Assembly: GCA_037045535.1 (NCBI GenBank)
Contig: JBAOHI010000071.1
Location: 62,001-126,000 of the forward strand
Source of the DNA: Competibacter_A sp037045535
Lineage (GTDB): Bacteria > Pseudomonadota > Gammaproteobacteria > Competibacterales > Competibacteraceae
Length of the DNA: 64,000 nt
Reading direction: 5' to 3'
Part shown: positions 27,069-35,352 of the stretch, piece by piece
Position numbering within the stretch: the first letter of the stretch is position 1
Layout: every line of letters starts with the position of its first letter
Position numbers and translations under genes: made by a program
The notes under the pieces: model-generated
Seen by the model: only the letters and a program-made list of their open reading frames with translations
What the model was told of the DNA's origin: nothing
Databases searched by the model: none

Positions 27069-27779
27069 ATGAAATCCATTTCATCGCCGACGATTGGATC
27101 GGATGAAAGCAAGTGCCTCCATTGTGCGATTCGCGACTCGGTGCTGTTCGCCGGGCTGGAAGAGCTGGATTTCCGCCATATCCATCAGCCCATCGAGACA
27201 GTGACTTTGGCTCCCCGGAACGTGCTGTACCGCATGCACGAGCGGCGCGAGACCCTGTTCACTCTACGAAGTGGCGCGATGAAATTGGTGCAATACTTGC
27301 CCGACGGTAGCCAGCGCATCGTGCGCCTGTTGCGGGACAGCGATGCTCTCGGCTTGGAAACGCTGGTTCGTCAACCTTACCAGCACGACGCCATTGCTCT
27401 CACCGACTGCGATATCTGCGCGATCCCGGTCGAGGTAATCGAAAAACTGGGCCGCGAGCAACCGCGCCTGTATCAGGCGTTGATGGCACGCTGGCAGCAG
27501 GCGCTCAACGAAGCCGATGCTTGGCTGACCCAATTCACGACCGGCACCGCTCGCCAGCGGGTAGCGCGGTTGTTGCTGCGACTGGCCTGTCCGGCTTCCG
27601 ATGATCACCTGCGGCTTTTCGGACGCGAGGATATGGCGGCGATGGTGGGCCTGACCACCGAAACCGTCAGCCGCACCATCGCCGAACTGCGGCGGCAAGG
27701 GTTGCTGCGCGAGCAAGATGCCCATCTCCAGGATTGCGACCAAGCCACCTTGCGCCGTATCGCCGATGGCGAGCAATGA
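27069..27779 (+). CDS. Crp/Fnr-family transcription regulator with Fnr-like cysteines
   Basis: The protein has 236 residues from ATG 27069. It carries a cyclic-nucleotide-binding-type sensor domain (NVLYRMHERRETLFTLRSG), a dimer helix and the HTH block EDMAAMVGLTTETVSRTIAE, which binds DNA in the same way as FNR. N-terminal C16-x2-C19 and C117 align by context with FNR Cys20, Cys23 and Cys122. FNR needs a fourth cysteine (Cys29) to hold a [4Fe-4S] cluster, and it is absent here; C114 could replace it. It may sense redox, NO or metal rather than O2. Divergent from the NifX-DsrE genes, which it probably controls. Confidence 0.88.
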   Translation: MKSISSPTIGSDESKCLHCAIRDSVLFAGLEELDFRHIHQPIETVTLAPRNVLYRMHERRETLFTLRSGAMKLVQYLPDGSQRIVRLLRDSDALGLETLVRQPYQHDAIALTDCDICAIPVEVIEKLGREQPRLYQALMARWQQALNEADAWLTQFTTGTARQRVARLLLRLACPASDDHLRLFGREDMAAMVGLTTETVSRTIAELRRQGLLREQDAHLQDCDQATLRRIADGEQ

Positions 27780-27849
27780 TCTTCCCGTTCCGCACCAAGG
27801 ATGACCGATCGCTTGGCGTTCATTGGCTGAACAGCAGCAGGATCAGCCA

Positions 27850-28033
27850 TAAAGCCTTATAATTATCAAGGTAGAGACCCGTAACGTACCGGGAATTCTG
27901 ATGCGATGCCGCTCTTTCTGTCCCAACTCACCATTTGGTCTTAAAGCCTTATAATTATCAAGGTAGAGACCCGTAACGTACCGGGAATTCTGATGCGATG
28001 CCGCTCTTTCTGTCCCAACTCACCATTTGGTCT
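27850..28033 (+). repeat. Perfect 92-bp tandem duplication
   Basis: Two identical head-to-tail 92-base copies (27850-27941 and 27942-28033) lie in the 447-base gap between the Crp/Fnr gene and the P-type ATPase. Each copy has a small imperfect hairpin (CCCGTA-ACG-TAC-CGGG). No reading frame of note crosses them. The rest of the gap shows nothing recognisable except the ATPase leader. The identity of the copies means the duplication is recent. Confidence 0.95.
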
Positions 28034-28226
28034 TCTAGTTTGTTAGTTTGCCATCGGGTTGATTTTGGATTCATTGCGAATTCTCAATGTTCGAACCGGC
28101 TTTTTCACATCGGACAGATTTTTCCCGCTCCGTATCGAGCCGACGACGAACAATAGCTGTCCATGCGAGCCGGGACAGCCGTTCATCGCACAATCCCGGC
28201 ACAACTCCAACGCTCGGAAAGCGATC

Positions 28227-30944
28227 ATGCGACCATCAACCCCCGTGCAACCCCCTTGGCACGCGCTGCCCGTCGAACAGGTCTTGCGCAAACTGGATAC
28301 CGCAGCCGGCGGGTTGAGCGCCTCGGCAGCCACCGAACGGCTCGCCATTCACGGCCCCAACCGGCTGCGTCCCCCCACGCAGCAGGGACCGGTGATTCGC
28401 TTCCTGCTCCAGTTCCACAACGTGCTGATCTACGTGCTGCTGGTCTCGGCCGTCACTACCGCCCTGCTGGGCCACGCCGTCGATACCGGCGTGATTCTGG
28501 GCGTGGTCGTCATCAACGCCATCGTCGGTTTCGTGCAGGAAGGCAAGGCGGAATCCGCGCTGGCCGCTATTCGCAAGATGCTATCGTTGCGTGCCCTAGT
28601 GCTGCGCGATGGTCAACGCCGGGAAATTCCCGCCGAAGATTTGGTACCGGGCGACTGGGTGCTGCTGCAATCCGGCGACAAAGTGCCCGCCGATCTGCGG
28701 CTGATCGAAACCAAGAACCTGCGCATCCAGGAAGCCGTGCTGACCGGCGAGGCGGAAGCGGTTGAAAAAACCATCGTTCCAGTGACGGCCGAAGCAGCCA
28801 TCGGCGACCGAACCGACATGGCCTATTCCGGTACCTTGGTCAGCTATGGGCAGGGCGTGGGCGTGGTGGTGGCGACCGGCGAATACACCGAGATCGGCCG
28901 CATCAGCATACTGCTGGAACAGGTGGAAAGCATGACCACCCCGCTGCTGCGACAGATGGCGCAATTCGGCCGCTGGTTGAGCGCGGCCATCGTGCTGGCG
29001 GCGGCGGCGACCTTCCTTTTTGGCGTGTTCTGGCGCAACCAGCCGGCCGACGATATGTTCATGGCGGCGGTCGCGCTGGCGGTGGCGGCCATTCCCGAAG
29101 GGTTGCCGGCGATCATGACCATCATCCTGGCTATCGGTGTCCAGCGTATGGCTCGACGCAACGCCATCGTGCGTCGGCTGCCGGCGGTGGAAACGCTCGG
29201 TGCCGTGAACGTGATCTGTTCCGATAAGACCGGCACGCTGACCCGCAACGAAATGACCGTGCAGCGGGTGGTCACCGCCGAACAGGTGTTCCACGTCAGC
29301 GGCGTCGGTTACGCGCCCATCGGGGGTTTCAGCGTGAACGACGTTTCGATCTTGGCCGAAGAAGCGGCGGATTTACAAACCATCGCCCGCGCCGCGCGCT
29401 TGTGCAACGATGCCGTGCTGCGCGACGAGGGTGGCGAATGGCGAATGGAAGGCGATCCCACCGAAGGCGCTTTGTTGACCTTGGCCTGCAAGGCCGGCCT
29501 CGATCCGGTCGCCGAACAGGAACGGTTCCATCGCATGGACAGCATTCCCTTCGAATCCGAGCATCGCTTCATGGCCACCCTGCATCACGACCACTACGGT
29601 CACGGCATCATTTATGTTAAGGGAGCGCCGGAACGGGTGCTGGCGATGTGTGCCGATGAGCAATATTCCGCTGGACTGCGCCCCCTGCGGCAGGATTATT
29701 GGCACGAGCGCATCGAGGATCTGGCGGCAGCCGGCCAGCGAGTCCTGGCGGTGGCGTTCCGATACACGCCCAAGACCCAACGCACGCTCAATTTTGCCGA
29801 GATCGAGGTCGGGTTGACTCTGCTGGGGCTGCTGGGTATCAGCGATCCGCCGCGCGAGGAAGCTATTCGAGCCGTCCGGCAAACTCGCCAAGCCGGCATC
29901 CGGGTCAAGATGATCACCGGCGACCACGGTGCCACGGCGCAGGCCATCGCCGCTCAGCTCGGCATCGGCGACGGCCGCACGGTATTGACCGGCCCGGAAC
30001 TGGAAGCGCTGGACGACGGGGCGCTACGCAAGGTGGTCCTGGAAACCGACGTTTACGCCCGCGCCAGCCCGGAGCACAAGCTGCGCTTGGTCGCGGCCTT
30101 GCAAGCCAACCACCAGATCGTCGCCATGACCGGCGATGGCGTCAACGACGCGCCGGCCCTGAAACGCGCTGATGTCGGCGTCGCGATGGGCATGAAAGGC
30201 ACCGAAGCGGCCAAGGAGGCGTCGGAAATCGTGCTAGCCGACGACAATTTCGCCTCCATCGCCCACGCGGTGGAAGAAGGCCGCACGGTTTACGACAATC
30301 TGCGCAAGGCGTTGTTGTTCACCTTGCCGACCAACGGCGCCGAAGCGTTGGTGATCGTAGCCGCCATCCTGTTCGGCGTCACACTACCCATTACGCCGGT
30401 GCAAGTGCTATGGGTCAACATGGTCACGGCGGTGACCTTATCCCTGGCCCTGGCATTCGAACCGGCCGAGGCCAATATCATGCGACGACCGCCCCGCAAC
30501 GCCAGCGAACCCTTGTTATCGAAATTCATGCTTTGGCGGATCAGTGCGGTATCGGTGTTGCTGGTCATCGCACCGCTGGGGCTGTTTTTGTGGGAGGTGG
30601 AGCGCCACATGCCTTTGGAAGAGGCGCGCACGATGGCGGTCAACGCGCTGGTGATCGGCGAGATTTTCTTTCTGTTCAACAGCCGATACATTTACAGTTC
30701 CTCACTGTCGCGAGAAGGGTTGTTGGGCAGTCGTCCCGTGCTCACCACCATCGGTATCCTGCTGGTGCTGCAACTGGCTTTTACTTACTTCCCGCCGATG
30801 CATCGATTGTTGGGGACGGCGCCGATAAGCGCGAGGAGCTGGATGATCGTCACCCTGGCCGGCGTCGCGGTGCTGTTGGTGGTGGAATTGGAAAAAGCGA
30901 TTTGGCGCGGGCGGCGAAATACCGCACTGAAATCGAAACCGTAA
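28227..30944 (+). CDS. P2-type cation-transporting ATPase (Ca2+/Na+ like)
   Basis: The protein has 905 residues from ATG 28227. It has the N-terminal cation-ATPase domain (LPVEQVLRKLD...GLSASAATERLA), the actuator TGEAEAV loop, the ion-site motif IPEGLPAIM in membrane segment 4, phosphorylation motif SDKTGTLTRNE (Asp about 333), the nucleotide-binding domain and the hinge TGDGVNDAPALK (about 635), with six C-terminal membrane segments. PEGLP marks the P2 group (SERCA/PMR1-type Ca2+ and related Na+ pumps), not the heavy-metal P1B group, and no N-terminal metal-binding domain is present. The transported ion is uncertain. Confidence 0.92.
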   Translation: MRPSTPVQPPWHALPVEQVLRKLDTAAGGLSASAATERLAIHGPNRLRPPTQQGPVIRFLLQFHNVLIYVLLVSAVTTALLGHAVDTGVILGVVVINAIVGFVQEGKAESALAAIRKMLSLRALVLRDGQRREIPAEDLVPGDWVLLQSGDKVPADLRLIETKNLRIQEAVLTGEAEAVEKTIVPVTAEAAIGDRTDMAYSGTLVSYGQGVGVVVATGEYTEIGRISILLEQVESMTTPLLRQMAQFGRWLSAAIVLAAAATFLFGVFWRNQPADDMFMAAVALAVAAIPEGLPAIMTIILAIGVQRMARRNAIVRRLPAVETLGAVNVICSDKTGTLTRNEMTVQRVVTAEQVFHVSGVGYAPIGGFSVNDVSILAEEAADLQTIARAARLCNDAVLRDEGGEWRMEGDPTEGALLTLACKAGLDPVAEQERFHRMDSIPFESEHRFMATLHHDHYGHGIIYVKGAPERVLAMCADEQYSAGLRPLRQDYWHERIEDLAAAGQRVLAVAFRYTPKTQRTLNFAEIEVGLTLLGLLGISDPPREEAIRAVRQTRQAGIRVKMITGDHGATAQAIAAQLGIGDGRTVLTGPELEALDDGALRKVVLETDVYARASPEHKLRLVAALQANHQIVAMTGDGVNDAPALKRADVGVAMGMKGTEAAKEASEIVLADDNFASIAHAVEEGRTVYDNLRKALLFTLPTNGAEALVIVAAILFGVTLPITPVQVLWVNMVTAVTLSLALAFEPAEANIMRRPPRNASEPLLSKFMLWRISAVSVLLVIAPLGLFLWEVERHMPLEEARTMAVNALVIGEIFFLFNSRYIYSSSLSREGLLGSRPVLTTIGILLVLQLAFTYFPPMHRLLGTAPISARSWMIVTLAGVAVLLVVELEKAIWRGRRNTALKSKP

Positions 30945-30987
30945 GGCTGATTCCACCGCTCATCTCGGTAACTGGGATGACAAGGCC

Positions 30988-31125
30988 ATGCTGGTAGACT
31001 GGGAAAAAGGGCAGTACAGTTCGGTAGCGTACGGTAAAGATCGTGTCGATCATGACCTGGACCCGGCGGCGGTGAACGAGGTGCATCGCGGATGGATAGC
31101 GGATAATCTGCTGCCGGATTTGTAG
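30988..31125 (+). CDS. Small ORF or C-terminal gene remnant
   Basis: A 45-codon frame from ATG 30988 reads MLVDWEKGQYSSVAYGKDRV and then an acidic segment ending NLLPDL. The reading stays protein-like upstream of the ATG (GNWDDKA), overlapping the end of the ATPase gene in another frame. This could be the tail of a deleted gene. No ribosome site is visible and I do not recognise a family. Confidence 0.3.
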   Translation: MLVDWEKGQYSSVAYGKDRVDHDLDPAAVNEVHRGWIADNLLPDL

Positions 31126-31197
31126 ACATTCCCCCTCGTTCCATGATGCGAGAAAGCTTTGAAACATACGAACGGGCGAATCGTGGGAGAACGTATC

Positions 31198-32424
31198 ATG
31201 CGGGTAACGACATTTAATGTCCTGCATGCGATAGAGCGAATGCTCGTGGCGCTGGTACTGCTGGGGATCGTCGGTGGTACAGGCGCGGCCGAATCCTCCT
31301 GGGAGGAAATCGAGAAAGCGGCACGCGGCCAAACCGTGTACTGGAATAGCTGGGGCGGTGATGAAAAAGTCAACGCCTACATCGCCTGGGTGGGCGAGCA
31401 GGTCGGCAATCGCTATGGAATCACGCTCCACCACGTCAAAGTGACCGATATCGCCGAAACCGTGTCACGGATTCTGGCCGAAAAATACGCGGGCCGGGAC
31501 CAAAACGGCACGGTGGATCTGATGTGGATCAACGGCGAAAACTTCCGCACCATGAAGGAAAGCGGCTTGCTGTTCGGGCCGTTCGCCGAGCGACTACCCA
31601 ATTACCGATACGTCGATACCCAAGACAAGCCGACCACTACCCTGGACTTCACCATTCCGATCGAGGGTATGGAAGTACCGTGGGGCATGGCGCAGATCGT
31701 GTTCATATACGACACGGCACGATTGCAAAATCCGCCGAAATCCATGAGCGAATTGCTTGCCTACGCCAAAGCGCATCCGGGCCGCTTCACCTATCCAGAA
31801 CCACCCGATTTTCTCGGCTCGACCTTCCTCAAGCAAGCACTCCTGGAATTGACCGACCAGCGTGAGGCCCTGCAAAAGCCGGCCACGGATACCAACTTCG
31901 GGCCGGTGACCGCGCCGCTGTGGGTTTGGCTGGACGAAATCCGTCCTCATCTCTGGCGACAGGGTCTCGCTTATCCCCAAAGCATGCCGGCACTGCGGCA
32001 ACTGCTGGCAGACGGGGAAATCGACATCGCCTTCAGCTTCAACCCTAACGATGCCTCGGCCGAAATTGAAAGGGGCAATTTGCGGGACACGGTCCGGACC
32101 TATGTACTGGCCGGTGGGACCATCGGCAACACCCACTTTGTCGCGATTCCCTACAACGCCAGCGCCAAGGAAGGAGCCCAGGTCATTGCCAATTTTCTGC
32201 TGTCCCCTGAAGCCCAAGCCCACAAGCAGGATCTCGCCATCTGGGGGGATTCGACGGTGTTGGCGCTCGACAAATTGAGTCCTACCGACCGCGCATGGTT
32301 CGAGAAACTCAAGCGTGGCGTCGCTACCCTTAGCCCGGCCGAGCTGGGTACACCGTTGCCCGAACCTCATCCGAGCTGGATGGAGCGACTAGAAGCCGCC
32401 TGGCGCGCTCGCTACAGCCGCTAA
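31198..32424 (+). CDS. ynjB: ABC transporter substrate-binding protein, YnjB-like
   Basis: The protein has 408 residues from ATG 31198, preceded by GGGAGA. A signal peptide (ERMLVALVLLGIVGGTGA) targets it to the periplasm. The body is a type-2 periplasmic binding protein: VYWNSWGGDEKVNAYIAWVG near the start, LMWINGENFRTMKESGLLFG, and the late VALDKLSPTDRAWFEKL. The three-gene set binding protein, long permease and short ATPase is the YnjBCD arrangement of E. coli, related to thiamine and polyamine/iron importers. The substrate is unknown. Confidence 0.87.
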   Translation: MRVTTFNVLHAIERMLVALVLLGIVGGTGAAESSWEEIEKAARGQTVYWNSWGGDEKVNAYIAWVGEQVGNRYGITLHHVKVTDIAETVSRILAEKYAGRDQNGTVDLMWINGENFRTMKESGLLFGPFAERLPNYRYVDTQDKPTTTLDFTIPIEGMEVPWGMAQIVFIYDTARLQNPPKSMSELLAYAKAHPGRFTYPEPPDFLGSTFLKQALLELTDQREALQKPATDTNFGPVTAPLWVWLDEIRPHLWRQGLAYPQSMPALRQLLADGEIDIAFSFNPNDASAEIERGNLRDTVRTYVLAGGTIGNTHFVAIPYNASAKEGAQVIANFLLSPEAQAHKQDLAIWGDSTVLALDKLSPTDRAWFEKLKRGVATLSPAELGTPLPEPHPSWMERLEAAWRARYSR

Positions 32425-32442
32425 GCACGAGACCTGGGCGTG

Positions 32443-34131
32443 ATGGCGGAGGGCCACCGGGAGCGAGGACCGTTCCGCCTGGCGCCGGCTCTGACGCTGT
32501 TCTTGCTGCTCGTACCCATCGTGGCCGGGCTGATCGGTACCTTGTTACCCGCATTGGGCTATTTTCCGGTGGTGGGCGCTTACGATTTTTCGTTGGAACC
32601 CTGGCGAATTTTGCTGGCGGAACCGGGTTTGTACCGGTCACTAATGCTGACGCTGTGGACCGGCTTTGCCAGCACGACGCTGTCTTTATCCTTGGCGCTG
32701 GCCTTGCTTGCTACCTGCTACCACACCGTCTGGCTGCAACGTATCCGCCAATCGCTGGCTCCGTTGCTGGCCATCCCGCATGCGGCGCTGGCTTTTGGAC
32801 TGGTGTTCCTAATCGCCCCGAGCGGCTGGCTGGTACGCTGGCTGTCGCCGTGGGCGACTGGTTGGGAGCAGCCCCCGGATTTCGCCGCCTTCGGGCCACA
32901 AGATCCTTGGGGATTGAGTCTGATTCTGGCGCTGACTCTCAAAGAAACGCCTTATCTGCTGTTCATGAGCATCGCCGGTTTGGGGCAATTGCCGGTCGAA
33001 TCCTGGTCGACTATGGCCCGCTCGCTCGGTTATGGTCCGGTCACGGCGTTTTTGAAAGTCGTGTTACCTGAACTCTATCCGCTGTTGCGCCTGCCGGTAT
33101 TTGCCGCGCTGGCTTTTGCGTTGACCGTGGTGGACGTGGCCTTGATCATCGGCCCTAGCACCCCGCCGACCCTGGCGGTGCAGGCGCTACGCTGGTTTAA
33201 TCATCCCGAGCTCAGTTGGCGGTTGCCGGCGGCGGCGCTGGCTCTCTTGCTGATCGCGCTGACCGGATTTTCGCTGGTGGCCTGGGAAGGCATCGGAAGA
33301 TTGCTGGCCCGGTGCAGCCGGCCTTGGCTGACCGGCGGCGGGCGCGGCGGGCGAGGTCGTGGGTCGCGATGGATAGCGCTCGGTAGCGGCGGACTGGCGC
33401 TGACGCTGGCCATCCCGAGCGTGCTGGCGATGCTGTTGTGGTCGTTTGCCCAGCGCTGGAATTTCCCGCTGGCGTGGCCCGAGCGCTGGACCTTGGAAAA
33501 CTGGAGCGGTCAGGCCAACAATTTGCTGAGCATGACTTGGAATACGCTGGCCATCGGTGCGGCGGCGACTGGGTTGGCGCTGGTGCTGTCGATCGCTTGC
33601 CTAGAGCACGAGGTCCATCACCGCTCGGCCTTTGCCGAGCGAAGCCTGTGGTTACTGTACATTCCGCTGGTAGTTCCGCAGGTTGGATTTCTGTTTGGCG
33701 TACAGGTGCTCCTGGTTTGGAGCGGCTTGGGCGGTGGCTGGCTTGCCCTGGTTTGGACGCATTTGCTGTTTGTGTTGCCTTATGTGTTTTTGTCGCTGGC
33801 CGATCCCTGGCGGGCGTTCGACTGTCGCTACGAACAGATCGCGCTGGCCTTGGGTGCCAGCCCTAGCCGGACCTTTTGGCGTGTCAAACTGCCCATGTTG
33901 TGGGGACCCGTCGCAGCGGCAGCGGCGGTAGGTTTCGCAGTCAGCGTCGCTCAGTATTTGCCGACGCTGTTCGCCGGCGCGGGCCGCTACGCGACGATCA
34001 CCACCGAGGCCGTCACGCTCGCGACCGGTGCCAATCGCCGGATCATCGGGGTGTATGCAGTGGTACAGGCGACGTTGCCGCTGCTGGGATTCGCCGCGGC
34101 GTTGTGGATCGTGCGGCGGCGAGGAGCATAA
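32443..34131 (+). CDS. ynjC: ABC transporter permease with two fused membrane domains, YnjC-like
   Basis: The protein has 562 residues. Two homologous permease halves of about six membrane helices are fused, each with an EAA-type cytoplasmic loop: LPVESWSTMARSLGYGP in the first half and YEQIALALGASPSRTFW in the second. The linker (about 280-310) is Arg/Gly-rich (GGGRGGRGRGSRW). A single fused permease is typical of the ThiP/YnjC/FbpB group, so one polypeptide replaces a permease pair. Start ATG 32443 follows ynjB by 18 bases; GTG 32440 is an alternative. Confidence 0.9.
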   Translation: MAEGHRERGPFRLAPALTLFLLLVPIVAGLIGTLLPALGYFPVVGAYDFSLEPWRILLAEPGLYRSLMLTLWTGFASTTLSLSLALALLATCYHTVWLQRIRQSLAPLLAIPHAALAFGLVFLIAPSGWLVRWLSPWATGWEQPPDFAAFGPQDPWGLSLILALTLKETPYLLFMSIAGLGQLPVESWSTMARSLGYGPVTAFLKVVLPELYPLLRLPVFAALAFALTVVDVALIIGPSTPPTLAVQALRWFNHPELSWRLPAAALALLLIALTGFSLVAWEGIGRLLARCSRPWLTGGGRGGRGRGSRWIALGSGGLALTLAIPSVLAMLLWSFAQRWNFPLAWPERWTLENWSGQANNLLSMTWNTLAIGAAATGLALVLSIACLEHEVHHRSAFAERSLWLLYIPLVVPQVGFLFGVQVLLVWSGLGGGWLALVWTHLLFVLPYVFLSLADPWRAFDCRYEQIALALGASPSRTFWRVKLPMLWGPVAAAAAVGFAVSVAQYLPTLFAGAGRYATITTEAVTLATGANRRIIGVYAVVQATLPLLGFAAALWIVRRRGA

Positions 34132-34794
34132 ATGCAGGTCGGTGATCTTCAAACTTTGCAACTGATAAAAGTACGCATCAGTCTGCAAGGCCGTTCCCTG
34201 TTCGCGTCGTTGAGCCTGACGGTCCATCCCGGCGAAGTGGTCACGGTCATGGGGCCAAGCGGCTGCGGCAAATCCACCTTGCTCGGCTATATTTGCGGCA
34301 CCTTGGCCCCAGCGTTCCAGGCCGAGGGGTCGGTGTGGCTCGGCGAGCGCGAATTGGTGGGGCTGCCTTTGGAAAGGCGGCGGGTCGGTATCCTATTTCA
34401 GGACGCTCTCCTGTTCCCACACCTTAGCGTGGCCGAGAACCTGGCTTTCGGCCTACCGCCTGGGCAGTCCCGCCACAAGCGACGCTTTCGGGTGGAAACC
34501 GCATTACTGGATGCCGGCCTGGAGGGATTGGGTGAACGCGATCCGGCCACCTTGTCGGGGGGACAGCGGGCGCGCGCCGCCCTGATGCGCACCCTGCTGG
34601 CAGAGCCGGCGGCCTTGCTGTTGGACGAGCCATTTTCAAAACTGGACGCCGATTTGCGGACGCGGATGCGGACCTTCGTGTTCGAGCACGCGCGGCAGCG
34701 GGGCTTGCCCACCCTGCTGGTGACCCATGATTCGGCCGATGCTGAAGCAGCCCAAGGGCCGGTGGTCGCGCTCGGAGCCAATCCGGCGAATTAA
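34132..34794 (+). CDS. ynjD: ABC transporter ATP-binding protein, YnjD-like
   Basis: The protein has 220 residues. Walker A is MGPSGCGKSTLLGYI (about 37-45), signature LSGGQRARAALMR, Walker B LLLDEPFSKLD and the H-loop LVTHDSADAEAA. It lacks the C-terminal regulatory TOBE domain, as expected for a ThiQ/YnjD-size subunit. It begins directly after the ynjC stop. Its end overlaps the convergent mraZ end by four bases. Confidence 0.93.
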   Translation: MQVGDLQTLQLIKVRISLQGRSLFASLSLTVHPGEVVTVMGPSGCGKSTLLGYICGTLAPAFQAEGSVWLGERELVGLPLERRRVGILFQDALLFPHLSVAENLAFGLPPGQSRHKRRFRVETALLDAGLEGLGERDPATLSGGQRARAALMRTLLAEPAALLLDEPFSKLDADLRTRMRTFVFEHARQRGLPTLLVTHDSADAEAAQGPVVALGANPAN

Positions 34795-35312
34795 TGCCGT
34801 GCTCCCGGCGGCGCGGGCGGCAAATGCCGATAATCGGGAAATGGTTCCCCGTCCTGCTCCGACCGCCCCGTACCCCCCATGATTTCTTCCGCCAACCGGG
34901 CGAAATCGGCGGGCTCGTCGGACAGCAAATTCTCGTACAGGGTTGGATCCCAGCATTCGATGCGCTGAGCATAGGCCAATAGGATCACGGCATCGCGGAT
35001 GCTGGCGTAATCCAACAGCCGCCGGGGCAATAGCAGCCGACCGCTGCCGTCCAGTTCCAATTCTGTCGCGCCCCGATGGAAATAGCGGATGAAATCCCGA
35101 TTTTTCTTAACGTAAGGGTTGAGACGGTCCAGTTCGGCGGTGACGCGTCGCCACTCGGTGAAGGGATAGAGCACCAGATGTTGCTCGAAGCCACGGTTGA
35201 CCACGAAACGGCCCTCTGCCTCGACGGGAAGCTGTTTCCTTAGCGCAGCCGGCAGCGCGATCCGCGTCTTGGAATCGAGCTTGCACTCAAATTCGCCGAG
35301 AAAGTTCGTCAT
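34791..35312 (-). CDS. mraZ: MraZ-like transcription regulator, orphan copy
   Basis: The protein has 173 residues. It has two AbrB-type (SpoVT) repeats of MraZ: FLGEFECKLDSKTRIALPAA (about 4-23) and LELDGSGRLLLPRRLLDYA (about 86-104), each with an R-xx-LP turn that contacts DNA. MraZ normally heads the dcw cell-division cluster and represses mraZ-mraW-ftsL. Here no dcw genes are nearby: neighbours are YnjD and an ABC-F gene. The N terminus (NFLGEFECKLDSK) resembles, from memory, the Bacteroidota type (LGEYECKLD) more than gammaproteobacterial MraZ. The tail after about 145 is proline-rich and unusual. The direct target is unknown. Confidence 0.85.
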   Translation of the reverse strand: MTNFLGEFECKLDSKTRIALPAALRKQLPVEAEGRFVVNRGFEQHLVLYPFTEWRRVTAELDRLNPYVKKNRDFIRYFHRGATELELDGSGRLLLPRRLLDYASIRDAVILLAYAQRIECWDPTLYENLLSDEPADFARLAEEIMGGTGRSEQDGEPFPDYRHLPPAPPGARH

Positions 35313-35352
35313 GACAAGAGATTAGCATGTTGCGGATCGAGGTGGAGTAACC

